A stretch of DNA of 64,000 bases, from positions 48,105,189-48,169,188 of the forward strand of contig CM075938.1 of NCBI GenBank assembly GCA_038030265.1, in the 5' to 3' direction. Both the position numbers and the translations under genes were made by a program. This DNA comes from Corythucha ciliata. Taxonomy: Eukaryota; Arthropoda; Insecta; Hemiptera; Tingidae. Shown here piece after piece: positions 1 through 10,032 of the stretch (positions within the stretch are counted from its first letter, which is position 1; the number at the start of each line of letters is the position of its first letter). The notes beneath the pieces were generated by a model, which had not been told where the DNA came from, searched no databases, and saw only the letters and a list, made by a program, of their open reading frames with translations.

Positions 1-957
1 AATTCGCGTTTTTCTCAATTTTAGCCGCGATTCAGCCGATTATTTACGAATTAGCGCTTTTTGTACTTTCATTTCTCAATTTCAGATCAAATTTTGTCCC
101 GTGACGGTGAATTGGCGTTTTTTCAATTTTAGTAGAAAAATATCGTTTTTTTTTTGTTCTTTTTGTTTTTTATTTTCAATTTTACTGCGCACTAGCGGTT
201 TGCCCATGTTCTTGCCGTGTATTAAAGCTTTTTCTTTTTTATCAGAAAATATGCGTCAAATTAACAAATTGTTTCGATTTTAGCCGAATTTTTTCACACA
301 AACCGCAAATTAGCAGCGGGGTTTTCCAATTTTATCCGCAAAATTCACGCTGATGCTTAATTTCGGTCGTGAAGTACCTTTTTACTTAATTTTAGCTGTA
401 AATTAACGGATTTTTTCTTTCACACCTTAAAAATCGAAATTACCAGGGTACTGGCTCATTCTAAAGACCAAATTCGCTGGTTAAGGGACCTTTTAAAAAT
501 AAAATTTAGCAGGGTTGGCCCATTTCACGGGATTGGCTCACCCAAAACACCTATTTTTAATACATTTCAACGACGTTTCTTCAATTTTTGCTGCAAATCA
601 GTATACCTTTTCTCCATTTCAGCCGTGAATGATGACTTTTTCTTTACTTTATCCATGAAAGGGGCCAGTGAATTACTGATTTTTATCAATTTAAGCCGCG
701 AATTAGCCTTTTTACTAAATTTTAGTCCCGAATTAGCGTTTTCCTCAATTTTATGGAGTGGAAGTGGCATCGAGAATCCCAAATTAGTGCTTTTTCACTG
801 TTTTATCCACGAATATTACAACTTTTTTCCAACTTTTTGCTGTAACCCAAGGTACAGCACATTAGTGTGCCTTTTCAATTTTAGCTATATAAGGATATAC
901 AGTAGTTGCCTCAAGAAGGCGTGAATTAGTACTTTTCCAGCGTAATTTCAGTTTTGG
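1..957 (+). repeat. 30-bp minisatellite array, plus orientation
   Basis: Degenerate tandem units of about 30 bp run through the block; each has an aattagcg core, a T-rich tract, ctcaattttag and ccgcga. The period is a multiple of three, so spurious open frames rich in NFSREL appear on the plus strand. The last 150 bp (cttgcc/accaagg, gtgcc, ttgcctcaagaaggcgtg) is the conserved right-hand domain that also ends arrays near 29.2 and 41.4 kb. Confidence 0.85.
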
Positions 958-1240
958 TTTGAATCGATTATTAAACTAGAAAAATTCCTGAGCACCGCAA
1001 CGTTTATATTCTCCAAGTCGTATGGACTGAAAATCGTCGAAAGTAGCCAAATCACCGTCCAACCGGATATCAAAACTCATTTTCACGTGCCTATATCAAT
1101 GGAAATTACCTCTAAAAATCCTCATTTTTCCGTTTGTAAGCTTTTCGGGGGCCTACTCTGACTGTGTGGTCCGGGGTGTTCCTCCCACCTCGTCACTACC
1201 TTGGTACGCTAACGCTACTGACAGGCGCGGATCCAGAGTC
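958..1240 (+). repeat. Right-end domain of the 30-bp array element
   Basis: Single-copy-looking sequence that recurs, diverged, after other plus arrays (29,340-29,545; 41,590-41,740) and, reverse complemented, before the minus array at about 20,285. Shared landmarks are attctccaagtc, gtcgaaagtagccaaatc, a ctcattttt stretch, aagcttttcggggg and tggtccgggg. It marks the right boundary of the dispersed element. Confidence 0.65.
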
Positions 1241-1290
1241 GGCTTAAGGAGGGGGCCATATTACCCCACCACTCCATCTGGCCATACCGC

Positions 1291-1446
1291 ACCTACCAAT
1301 ACAACACGTCACACAGTTGCTAGACAGACACAGTTCTCAATCTCTGATAATTGAAACATCGGAAAATTGAGGGAACCCAAAGGCCGGAAAAGTGGAAAAA
1401 ACAACAAAACTCAAAACCTACCTATGTAACGTGACCTATCAGTTTG
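1291..1446 (+). repeat. Module A of the 20-bp-array composite element, copy 1
   Basis: This stretch closely matches 43,610-43,770 in the same orientation (cacgtcacacagttgct, attgaaacatcgg, ccaaaggccggaaaagtgg, acctatgtaacgtga). In this copy it runs directly into module B. Confidence 0.75.
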
Positions 1447-1700
1447 GCAAAAAGATACCACCCGCCGAATGAAGTGAACACAGCGCAGTGATGCAGGGGG
1501 GAACCTCTTATGTCCCATGACTAACAGTGCGATTGTGACCCTCAAATTGCGTTTTTTTATTGAGCGAAATTCTGGAAATTACTTTTTTCTGTGAAACCAG
1601 CTAAAAACGGTTCTTAGTTGAAAAATCCGCGCAATCGGTCACTGAAGTAGACCACCCAGAGAAATTGCTTTACTGGCAAACAAATTTCCCTAGACTAGCT
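1447..1700 (+). repeat. Module B of the composite element, copy 1
   Basis: Matches the reverse complement of about 46,650-46,925 almost continuously (ccgccgaatgaagtgaac, attgtgaccctcaaa, gcgcaatcggtcactgaagta, tttactggcaaa). It contains a few units of the separate 'ttcgctcactaaaaaaccc' minisatellite in reverse orientation. Confidence 0.8.
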
Positions 1701-3335
1701 GTTCATAAAATTGACAGTCTCCTCTTCAAATTTACCATTCCCTCAAAAAATTGAAAATGTCCTCATAAAATATACAATTTCCTCATAAAATAGACGATTT
1801 CCTTATAAAATTGTCAAATTCGTCATAAAATAGACAATTTCTCAATAAAATTGATTATTTCCTCGTAAAATTGACAATTTCCTCATGAAAATGAGAATTT
1901 CCTCATAAAATTGACAACATCCCTATAAAATTGTCAATTTCCTCATAGAATTGATGATTTACATATAAACTTGATTATTTTCTCATAAAATAGACAATTT
2001 CCTCATAAAATGGACAATTTCCTCATGAAAGTGACAATTTCCTCTTAAATTTGACAATTTCCTCTTGAAATTGTCAATTTTCTCATAAAATTGATAATTC
2101 CCTTATAAAAAACAAAACTTTCTCATAAAATTCACGATTACCCTATAAAATTGTCAATTTCCTCATAAATAGACAATTTCCCATAAAATTGATTATTTTC
2201 TCGTAAAATATTGACAATTTCCTCGTAAAAGTGACAATTTCCTTTTATAATTGACAATTTTTCATATAATTGACAATTTCCTCATAAAATTGACGATATC
2301 CCTATAAAATTGTCAACTTCCTTACAAAATAAACAATTTTCCCTTCAACTTTATTATTTCGTCACAAAATTAACAATTTCCTCATAAAAGGGACAATTTG
2401 CTCATAAAAGTGACAATTTCCTCTTAAAATTGGAATTTCCTCTTAAAATTGACAATACCATGTTTAAAATTGACAATTTCCACATAAAATAGACAATTCC
2501 CCCGTAAAACACACAATTTCCTCATAAAATTCACGATTTCCTAAAAAAAATTGTCAATTTCCTCATAGAATTGTTGATTTTCCTATAAACTTGATTATTT
2601 ACTCATAAAATAGACAATTTCCTCATAAAATTGACAATTTCCTCATAAAATCGACGATATCCCTTTAAAATTGTCAATTTCCTTATAAAATAGACAATTT
2701 TTCCATACTTTATTATTTCCTCAGAAAATTTATAATTTCCTCATGAAAGTGACAATTTCCTCATGAAAGTGACAATTTCCTCTTAAAATTGAAAATTTCC
2801 TCTTAAAATTGGCAATTTTCTCATAAAATTAACAATTCTCTCATAAAACACACAATTTCCTCATAAAATTCACGATTACCCTATAAAATTGTCAATTTCC
2901 TCATAAATAGACAATTTCCCATAAAATTGATTATTTCCTCGTAAAATATTGACAATTTCCTCGTAAAAGTGACAATTTCCTCGTATAATTGACAATTTTT
3001 TATATAATTGACAATTTCCTCATGTATTTGACGATATCCCTATAAAATTGTCAATTTTCATATCAACTTTATTATTTCCTCAGAAAATTAACAATTTCCT
3101 CATAAAAGGGACAATTTGCTCATAAAAGTGACATTTCCTCTTAAAATTGACAATCCCATGTTTAAAATTGACAATTTCCGCATAAAATTGACAATTCCCT
3201 CATAAAACACACTATTTCCTCATAAAATTCACGATTGCCTAAAAAAATTGTCAATTTCCTCATAAAATAGATAGACTATTTCTTTATTAAACTGAAGATT
3301 TACTCATCAAATTGACACTTTTTAGACTACAAAGT
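1701..3335 (+). repeat. 20-bp minisatellite array (module C), copy 1
   Basis: About 80 tandem units of ttcctcataaaattgacaat, period 20-21 bp, with variants (cgatatccctata, gtaaaagtgac). A higher-order repeat is visible: the variant order from about 2,131 (ttcacgattaccctata) recurs from 2,869, an offset of about 0.74 kb. No reading frame or unique sequence lies inside. Confidence 0.95.
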
Positions 3336-3870
3336 TCCTCACAAAATCAACCATTATGCTCATAAAGCTCAAGATGTCTAATAAAAACGAAGGTTTTCTT
3401 ATAGAACAGACAATTTCGTTATGAAATTGACAAGTTTTTTTCATAAAATGGACAACATGTCACCTTTCACATATTTCTTGCCTCTGACGTGGTATTTCAC
3501 GTGAATTTTGCCTTGCGTGGGGCGATTCACATGAGTGTTTGCCCGGACGTTGCGTTTTGCCCGCCTCGTGGGGCATTTTTCGTGGTTTACTCGTTGTGCC
3601 GTGCGGCCTTTCAAAAGAGTTTTTTTTCCTCACAATGTGACGTTCCGCTTAAAGTTTGCCCTTGGCGTCACCTTTCGTATAAGTTTTGCCCTTGAGATGG
3701 CGGCGTTCAAAGTCAATTTCCCCTTCATTCAGTGAGACCATTCGCGAGAGTTTTTCCGTTGAACAATTTGGCATTTCGCGACTCTCGAGAACCTCTGATC
3801 CTCGGGCCTCTAATGATTTTTTTTTTGCGCAAGTGACCTCCAAGGGAGGGGTATTAGCGACTTTTCTTAA
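3336..3870 (+). repeat. Module D of the composite element, copy 1
   Basis: Same-orientation match to about 47,200-47,720, from the aaaatggacaa(c/t)atgtcacc junction through gtgtttgcccg...gcgttttgcccgcc to a ctcgagaacctctgaccctc tail and an aagggagggg end. It contains its own short repeat (tttgccc...gcgtcacctttcg). Open frames here are spurious. Confidence 0.8.
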
Positions 3871-4140
3871 ATAGATCTGCGAATGAGCCATTTTTCTTAA
3901 TTTTAGCCGTGCGACCGCTCTTTGTCAATTTTATCTGCGAATCATTGCTTAATTTTAGCCGCGAAGTACCGCTTTCACTCTATTTTAGCCTCGTTTAATC
4001 AGCTCAAATTATTGATCCCTGAATTAACGCATTTTCTCCATTTTAGCTGGGAATTATAACAGTTATTCTGAATTGTATCCACGAATAAGCGTATTTTCTA
4101 AATTTCAACTGCGACTTAGCGCTTTTTCTCAATTTTAATG
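3871..4140 (+). repeat. 30-bp array, plus orientation
   Basis: About nine degenerate units (tttttcttaattttagccgtgcga and similar) immediately left of a nested MITE insertion. Confidence 0.8.
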
Positions 4141-4423
4141 CCCGTATTTTTATGAACGTTCCTTGACATTAAGGAACCTTTGAAATTCATTAGAACAAAA
4201 AATGTTTCTATTGTGATCAAAACTGAGGGCGTATTCTCTAACAACAAGCAATATTTTTTTCGCCAGCCATGTGTCTATTTCATTCATTTGTTTGAAGAAA
4301 ATTAATGAAATTAACATATGGCTGAGACAAAGCTATTGCTTCGGAGTTAGAGAATAGGCCCCCTATTGTAAACGGTTCTTTGACTCAAGGAAGCTTCAAG
4401 GAACTTTCATAAATACGTACGGG
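4141..4423. mobile_element. MITE-like element carrying a second one inside
   Basis: Terminal inverted repeats: left cccgtatttttatgaacgtt, right (reverse complement) cccgtacgtatttatgaaag; both arms continue with ccttgac/ccttgaag. The centre is occupied by another inverted-repeat element at 4,227-4,363. No coding capacity. Confidence 0.65.
4227..4363. mobile_element. Inner MITE nested in the 4,141-4,423 element
   Basis: 137 bp with inverted ends: left gggcgtattctctaac, right (reverse complement) gggggcctattctctaac. Arms continue with aagcaata and, less perfectly, cagccat..gt. It interrupts the outer element, so it inserted later. No clear target-site duplication. Confidence 0.65.
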
Positions 4424-4860
4424 CCTTGGTAACGAAGTTGCCCCGATAAAACACGAATTGGCGTTTTCACAAATAGTACCAGAGCCTGTGTTCTCAATGT
4501 TTTAGTCTCCGAATTTGCGCTTTTTAACAATTATGGCCACGAATTATTCATTTCTAGCCGCGAATTAGTGATTTTGGTCGCTTCTTGTTAAGAATTAGAC
4601 CTTTTCCGCTATATTAGCCGCGAAAATACCGTGTACTTGCCCCCAAGAACAGCATACGAGTATGTTAGCGCGCCTTCTCAATTTTTTGCCGCCTAGGGCC
4701 TACAAGGAACTTGGTACAAGCGTATAGGTATTATTTTCTCTATTTATGTACCTCGAATCGGTATATTTTCCTTATTTTTAGCGACAAACGAGCGCTTATT
4801 CTCAATATCAGCCGAGAAACAACGCTTTAAAACTAAAAAACCCCTATTTTTTTTCATCTC
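4424..4860 (+). repeat. 30-bp array, plus orientation, with right-domain fragment
   Basis: Continues the array interrupted by the nested MITE. Around 4,635-4,740 it holds the right-hand landmark 'acttgcccccaagaacagcat...gcgccttctcaatttttt...aaggaactt' seen before other element ends. Confidence 0.75.
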
Positions 4861-5137
4861 TTCAAACTATTGAGCTATAGGGGCCTCAATACACGCACAG
4901 AGGACGTCAAAGTACGCTAAGGTACCCAGGGGGAGGGGGGCCACCGCTGTCGCCTTCAACAGTCCTTTAGTAAAAGATAGACTCCATTTATCTGGGGGGG
5001 GGGGGGTTAAACCCCAAAACCCATCTCGTAAATCTGCCACTGGGTCTCCCCCAACTTTATTACCACAATCCCAACTTTATTATATCACTATCAATGGGAA
5101 TCAAAAACTCATTCATGTTTTTTCTCTCAACGAAAAG
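4861..5137 (+). other. Intron tail upstream of troponin C exon, with poly-G tract
   Basis: No gene seen. It contains a long G run at about 4,996-5,007 and a C-run counterpart sits in the next intron (5,271-5,281). The intron ends ctctcaacgaaaag just before the first troponin C exon in the window. Confidence 0.5.
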
Positions 5138-5575
5138 AATCTGGGCGTTTGGAATTCGATGAATTCGTCACGCTGGCCGCTAAATTCATCGTTGAAGAAG
5201 ATGACGAAGCAATGCAAAAAGAACTGCGAGAAGCTTTCAGACTCTACGACAAAGAAGGTAGAATCAACGCCCCCCCCCCCCCACACCAACAGCTTTAAAC
5301 ATCCGTATTTACTTCCCGCCACTTAACCCATTCGTAGGCAATGGTTATATTCCGACGTCCTGCCTGAAAGAAATTCTCCGCGAATTGGATGAACAGCTGA
5401 CCAACGAAGAACTGGATATGCTGATAGGCGAGATCGATTCCGATGGTTCTGGAACTGTTGATTTTGATGGTACGATAAGTGTAATTTTCAATTCACAGAG
5501 AGCCACACTAATGTTTTGGTGTTGTTTTTTTTTTTCCTATTTACAGAGTTCATGGAGATGATGACAGGAGAATAA
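5138..5575 (+). CDS. TpnC: Troponin C, C-terminal three exons (partial)
   Basis: Ca2+-binding subunit of the thin-filament troponin complex in muscle. Exons 5,138-5,257, 5,338-5,469 and 5,547-5,575 join in phase (1, 1, 1) over introns of 80 and 77 nt and encode about 92 residues of a protein normally about 150 long. They cover the end of EF-hand 2 (SGRLEFDEF), the linker [19 protein letters not shown]-hand 3 (YDKEGNGYI, lacking some usual Ca2+ ligands, as often in arthropods), and a canonical EF-hand 4 loop [12 protein letters not shown], ending [12 protein letters not shown] and TAA. The first codon is split (A|AA), matching a DxDKSGRLEF context. The first ~60 residues are not in the window, so the preceding intron is longer than 5.1 kb and is filled with minisatellite elements. 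A possible AATAAA lies at 5,795-5,800, inside an intron of the opposing gene. Family assignment is very secure; the paralogue is not determined. Confidence 0.95.
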
Positions 5576-5623
5576 GAATATTAATTTGTGCCTCTATTCA
5601 CGTTCTTTTTTACAACAAAATGT

Positions 5624-7359
5624 TCAATAACAATAATTATTTATATTTCGTTTTAAATGTGATTCTAAATTTTTCAAGCTTCGTTCGTCCATATTTTTTG
5701 TAAACTCATTCAGAATGGCTTCTCGATTCCAGCGATCGAGGTCGCCACCACCTTGAAATAATTTGTTTCCGTTAAATTAAATATTTATAACAAGAATAAA
5801 ACGATAAAGTGATCAACATGTTTTCTTACCTATGAAGTCTTCGTACAGCACCTGAAGACGGGCGATATCCACCCTCGACCCGGTGTCAACAGTTTTCAAC
5901 ATTCTTGATAACGCTCGAGGAGCTTGAGAGGTTAGGTAGAGGACGGTATCCAATGTTTCTTGACTTTTTGTTCTTGTTTGACCAAATTTTAAAACATTAA
6001 TGAGGGGGTCATAAATGAAATGACGCCAATAGTGTTTGACTCACCGGGTCAGCAGTTTGTTTAGCTTTTCCTGCCCCAGACAAGTTATAAAGTAGCAGAA
6101 CTGGAAGCCAGAATCTCTGAACCATTTAGAGATCGTTAGCATAAGCTAAAATTTAACATCGAAAGATTGGTCATACTCTATGTTACTGGGAGCATGCATC
6201 AGCTGCGCCTGACCTACTGAGCTGTGCTGGGATGGCGACTTCCTGCTGTAAAGTTAGGACTATACTTATTAATTTAACTAATCTGTCACCCAAATCTCAC
6301 TATAACAGGTTAACGTTTTTCTTATGGCCCATTCTTTTCTTTTTCATTTTTCTCCTTTTCTTTTCAGCTCTTGTGACAAAGTGTAACACACTCTGAGCCC
6401 AAGCTGTCAGGTTGTACAGGGAACATCCGTGAGTTGCTTTTTCCCTTCTTCTTTTCGAGGAAATCGTTTTGCGCTTTTTCCTCTTTTTTATCATTTGTAC
6501 ACCGTCGTTGTTCGTTAGAACTCTACCCACACAGTAGTTTCTGGAAAAACCCCTCAGTTAGGCAAATAGGTACAATTAAAGTCCCTTGCCCTCTCGCAAT
6601 AACCTACAAGTTACGGTTGCCAGACGATTTCGTTTCGTCTGAGCTATTCTGAGTTGTTTCAGCTTCGAATTTCCTGCCGTGAGACGATTTGAAAGCTCCT
6701 ACGAATCTTTTAAACGATCGTTAATGGCGGGGTCATAATTTAAAACTATAGTGAACTTGCAGTGATGTTGCTCGGGACAATGCATTGCGCAAACTGAAAA
6801 CACTTGTCTTGACGTCCACCTCAACCGGTTCTATCGTTTCCTATGAAAATTTATCATAAAAGCAAGCGTTTTGCTTCAGTTGTGTAAAGCTTACATTCTG
6901 ATTTGATTCATCGCATGGAACTAGTTGCAAATTGCTCTCATCGAAATGACGTGATCTGATTCAACCCAAATTTTCATTAGACAGAGAGAAATAAATACTT
7001 AAATTACTTTTCCCACAGTTTACCCTCCATTTATTGCCTCCAAAAGGTTTTCCGGTTTGCTAAAGAAAACAATTTTGGTGTCCGTACTTGTTTATTTTTG
7101 TTAACAAAATGAACAATGTTACCTAAAACCAGAAGCGGCACAGGCAATCGACTGAAAACTTGGTTGATACGGAGCATCGTCCTCAATGTTAAGACAAAAT
7201 TGAATTGAATCGCCAGTATGCACAGCTTCGACTCATTAATAATGTACCACTTACTGGATTAGGGAACATGAGCACAATCTTCGAACCATTCAGACACAAG
7301 TGCGCATGCTCAGACGGAGTGAACGGGCATACGGACCGCGAACTGGAGCATTCGCTCAT
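5624..7359 (-). CDS. Unrecognised 11-exon gene, probable nuclear protein
   Basis: I do not recognise the family. Eleven exons connect with consistent phases on the minus strand: 7359-7255, 7181-7123, 7059-7024, 6955-6895, 6840-6747 (or 6840-6804), 6698-6608, 6540-6301, 6245-6218, 6145-6045, 5963-5830, 5751-5624. Introns are about 48-105 nt with GT-AG ends. The product is about 339 or 358 residues depending on the exon-5 donor. The start is ATG at 7,359 (MSECSSSRSVCPF). The middle is strongly basic (KKRKKRK, KRRR, KKRRKMKKKR), consistent with nuclear localisation signals. The C-terminal part (KWFRDSGFQFCYFITCLGQ ... LYEDFIGGGDLDRW ... LKRNINNYCY) looks helical and globular. There is no signal peptide or membrane segment. 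The gene converges on troponin C with 48 bp between stop codons and lies 533 bp downstream of the Ly6 gene on the same strand. Phase agreement across all junctions argues it is real; the 28-nt exon 8 and the exon 5 end are the least certain parts. Confidence 0.6.
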
Positions 7360-7826
7360 TTCAAAGACGTTATAAATAAAATAACCAGAAATTTACAAGT
7401 AGAATCACTTGAGTATTTCATAAGAATATGACCTAAGTTGACATATGGTAATTAATTAACAGTTTTGTGTAATACTCTGGAAAACCCGTGAGACTGGGTC
7501 AGAAAAATAGACTCTGACGAGGAGGAATGGTTTAAAAAAATTGTGCTATTAGAGGCTATATCGCTACGTCATAATTATGGTTGCGGAATTCTTATGATTA
7601 TGACCTACACTCATTATTAGTGACATGATCCACGATTGGAGGGAATGGGTCCACAAGAAAGTTTATTTTAAAATTGGCAAAATTGGTACATGTCAAATTC
7701 CTATGTAAAAAGAAATAAACTATACGTTTAGTCTTTTACATTCCTGTATAAACATTGTAATCGCTTCACATCACTCTCCAATGAAATTACGATAAAGGCT
7801 TGTCGTTATGATGTTGATATGAAAAG
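7360..7826. other. Intergenic gap between two minus-strand genes
   Basis: No minisatellite or ORF of note. It should contain the promoter of the 11-exon gene and the downstream flank of the Ly6 gene. Confidence 0.4.
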
Positions 7827-7832
7827 TTTATT
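7827..7832 (-). terminator. Poly(A) signal of the Ly6 gene
   Basis: AATAAA on the minus strand, in cttaaataaactt, 60 nt past the Ly6 stop codon. Position and strand fit cleavage signalling for that gene. Confidence 0.55.
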
Positions 7833-7892
7833 TAAGCAGTCTGTTTTTTTTTGTTTTTTTCTTCCGAATCCACCAATATTAAGGCAACTGCC

Positions 7893-8387
7893 TCAATAGC
7901 AAGTTGAAAACAAAGCAAAAATAGACGATACAAGAATGAACCTAATGTTGACTATGAAATGCCTCGAAGCACTATTGCACCCACTGGTTCGGCAGCAGAA
8001 AACGCAAAAAAACTCATCTTTGCCCGTGTCACATTTTTTGTCGAGTCCGAGGCCACGATTGACCATGTCGTCTTCAAAGCCGCAGGGACCGAGACCGCAC
8101 TCTTTTTTCAGACTGAAACCATTGGTACCTGAATGACACAGAATAATTTAACAATGACGATGAAGACAATGTTCAGGTGAGGAAGTTGGGTTTAAAAATT
8201 TGAATATTTTTACTGAACTGTCTTGTGATATATGAGTGACGCAGCGATCTTTATTCGACGGGCAGGGGAGAAGGGTCTGTGGAGGACAAGGCTCTCGGGC
8301 TTTTTTTGTGCATTGATAGCACGAGAGGTTGGCGCCGCTGCTGTAGCTGATGCAGGCTACTATAAACAAACACATTTTTTTTAACAT
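7893..8387 (-). CDS. Ly6/uPAR-family GPI-anchored protein, complete
   Basis: Small secreted three-finger protein, probably tethered outside the cell by a GPI anchor; members modulate channels, receptors and septate junctions, but the role here is unknown. Exons 8387-8219 and 8128-7893 flank a 90-nt intron and give 134 residues. A signal peptide (MLKKMCLFIVACISYSSG, 1-18) precedes the LU domain. Cysteines begin CYQC (23-26), continue EPC, LPC and DRC (49), then KKEC (67), GPC (72), KKC (89), and close with FFCVFCC (96-102) and CN (107-108), the LU hallmark. Residues 114-134 are hydrophobic and end at the stop, as in GPI-attachment signals. The reading frame requires a GTTCAG donor at 8,218; a nearby better-looking GTAAAA would shift frame. 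ATG 8,375 is an alternative start with a shorter leader. Confidence 0.8.
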
Positions 8388-8640
8388 AAACAAAAAATAC
8401 AGTGTGGAGGGTCGTCAGAAGTTGTTTTGAGTCTTTAGTTGTTAATTGGTGGGGGGTGGGGTGGGTACAAAACATCTCAGAATACGCGTTTGAATGTAAT
8501 TTCCTTGTCTGGACTGGAACATAATGATGAAATTTTACTCGTATGCGGAAGTAGGATACACAATAAAGTGCAATCTGTGTTCCATGGGCGCTTGCCACTC
8601 CCACCCACGAAACTAATTAAAAAGCAGGGTTTCTGAACCT
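8388..8640. other. Upstream flank of the Ly6 gene
   Basis: Includes a ggggggtggggtgggt patch at about 8,449-8,465. No gene or repeat array recognised; it should contain the promoter or a 5' untranslated exon of the Ly6 gene. Confidence 0.35.
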
Positions 8641-9425
8641 GAAATCGGAAAGGGAATTTCGTGGGTTCTGACGCTAGAAATTCAATTTAGCACGGTAGGG
8701 TAGCAGTTCGTGGGTTTTGACAGTGGCGGCGGAAGTGGGGTTCAGGGTCAGCGAATGAGTTGGGGGAGCAGCGCTCTCCCAAACTTGTTTCAATCAAGTT
8801 TGAGGAATTGATAAAAAAAATGGCTTCGTGTTGAATTTGCCTCCTAGAAATTATCGCTCGCACCTTCCACAACATGATTCAGCCGGAGCCAGATCTGCAA
8901 ACTTTGGGCTTTGAAAGAGCCAAATATAACCACCGCGCGCTTGTTTTTATGAAGCCAAACGTGGAATTGGTTCTCGAATTTGTCAAAACAGCAAAATTGG
9001 GTTCCCTTAGTGCCGAATCCGCAAAATTGCTTCAATGAAGGCCACAAACGTGTGAAATTTCTGTCTTGAACCCCGTCAAACATGGCTTTTTAACGAGTTA
9101 ACCCCGCAAATTTGGATTTTGAGGGAATCAATCCTTCAAAATTTATTTTTCAAAGGGCCAAATCTTTGAAATTTGGGTTTAATGGGGTGACAAATGTGAA
9201 TTCCAGTCATCTAATTAAGACAATTCCAGTCATCAAGACCATAAAGAAGAGGAATGTGACTGCGTAATCAACTGTTTCGTCCTCCTGGTTGGTCTTTTTG
9301 GTGATTGAAAACCGAGAAATTTGGTTCTTTGGGATCCAAATCCACGAAATCTAGCTTTGAGTGGCTAACCCCCGTGAAAATTATATTTTAAATGTGTTCG
9401 ATGGGCATTTTGGCTCAGAGGGTAA
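8641..9425 (+). repeat. 31-34-bp minisatellite, 'aaatttgggtttt' family
   Basis: Diverged tandem units with aaatttgggttt, gaaagggccaaatc and ccgcaaa blocks. The same family, in the same orientation, forms a clearer array at 34,960-35,690. Open frames here are shadows. Confidence 0.6.
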
Positions 9426-9442
9426 AGTACATTTCACAGCCA

Positions 9443-9475
9443 CTGGCGGACCTACACCTAAAGGGACTCTGTATC
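9443..9475 (+). repeat. Left terminus of the 30-bp array element
   Basis: The motif actggcggacctacacctaa immediately precedes a plus-oriented 30-bp array. Equivalent motifs are at 27,541 (+), about 23,830-23,860 (-) and about 32,052-32,066 (-), always on the same side of the array relative to unit orientation. Confidence 0.6.
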
Positions 9476-9899
9476 AGTGCTTTTTCTCACTTTCAGCCAG
9501 AAACAAATTAGATATGTTATGAATAAACTAGAACTTCAAGAAACAAAATGTTTTTATTCTGCCAAACTTAAGACCTCACTTTTCTTTTTTTTTTAAAAAA
9601 TGATTCTTTTTACAACTCTGATAACAGTCAAGAAATGTTCAGTGTTACCAACTTTCAACAAGATAGACCTAACCACACCTAACGGGTGGTTAGTGCTTTT
9701 TCTCACTTTTAGCCAGAAACAGGTTAGATTCAGAAGCCGAGAATCAGCGTATTTTCAATTTTGAACATTTAATGGGATTTTTGTCCATTTCATCCGCGAA
9801 TTAGCACTTTTACTCAATGTTCAGCAGGGAATTAGCACTTTTCAGAATTTGAACGTAAAATCATCATTTTTAGACCCGCTTAATCAACTGTCGATTAAG
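9476..9899 (+). repeat. 30-bp array, plus orientation
   Basis: Degenerate units (tgctttttctcacttttagccaga, cgaattagcacttttactcaat) run up to the MITE at 9,900. Confidence 0.75.
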
Positions 9900-10032
9900 G
9901 GCCAATTTCACCACCGGGAGTTAGGTTGGAGTTACCTAACTGTAACATTGTTTACAAAAATAGTGACGCCTTTTTTCAGTTAATTCTGAGTTAACGTAAC
10001 TCAAACCTTAACTCTCGGTGGTGAAATCCACC
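9900..10032. mobile_element. MITE with long inverted repeats
   Basis: 133 bp. Left arm ttcaccaccgggagttaggt, right arm (reverse complement) ttcaccaccgagagttaagg; outer ends are ggccaa and ggtgga. The arms extend through gttacctaactg / gttaactcagaat. It sits inside the 30-bp array. Confidence 0.75.

Noticed and set aside
1701..3335. CRISPR-like repeat array
   Set aside because: Units are contiguous, with no unique spacers of constant length, no cas genes, and the context is eukaryotic.
7020..7359. Small EGF-like secreted protein
   Set aside because: The cysteine pattern hints at an EGF module, but the frame ends at a good GTAAAC donor and continues in phase into the 11-exon gene, with no signal peptide.
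8251..8604. 117-codon minus frame over the Ly6 first exon
   Set aside because: Different frame from the signal peptide and CYQC motif; it has no partner exon, so it is a shadow.
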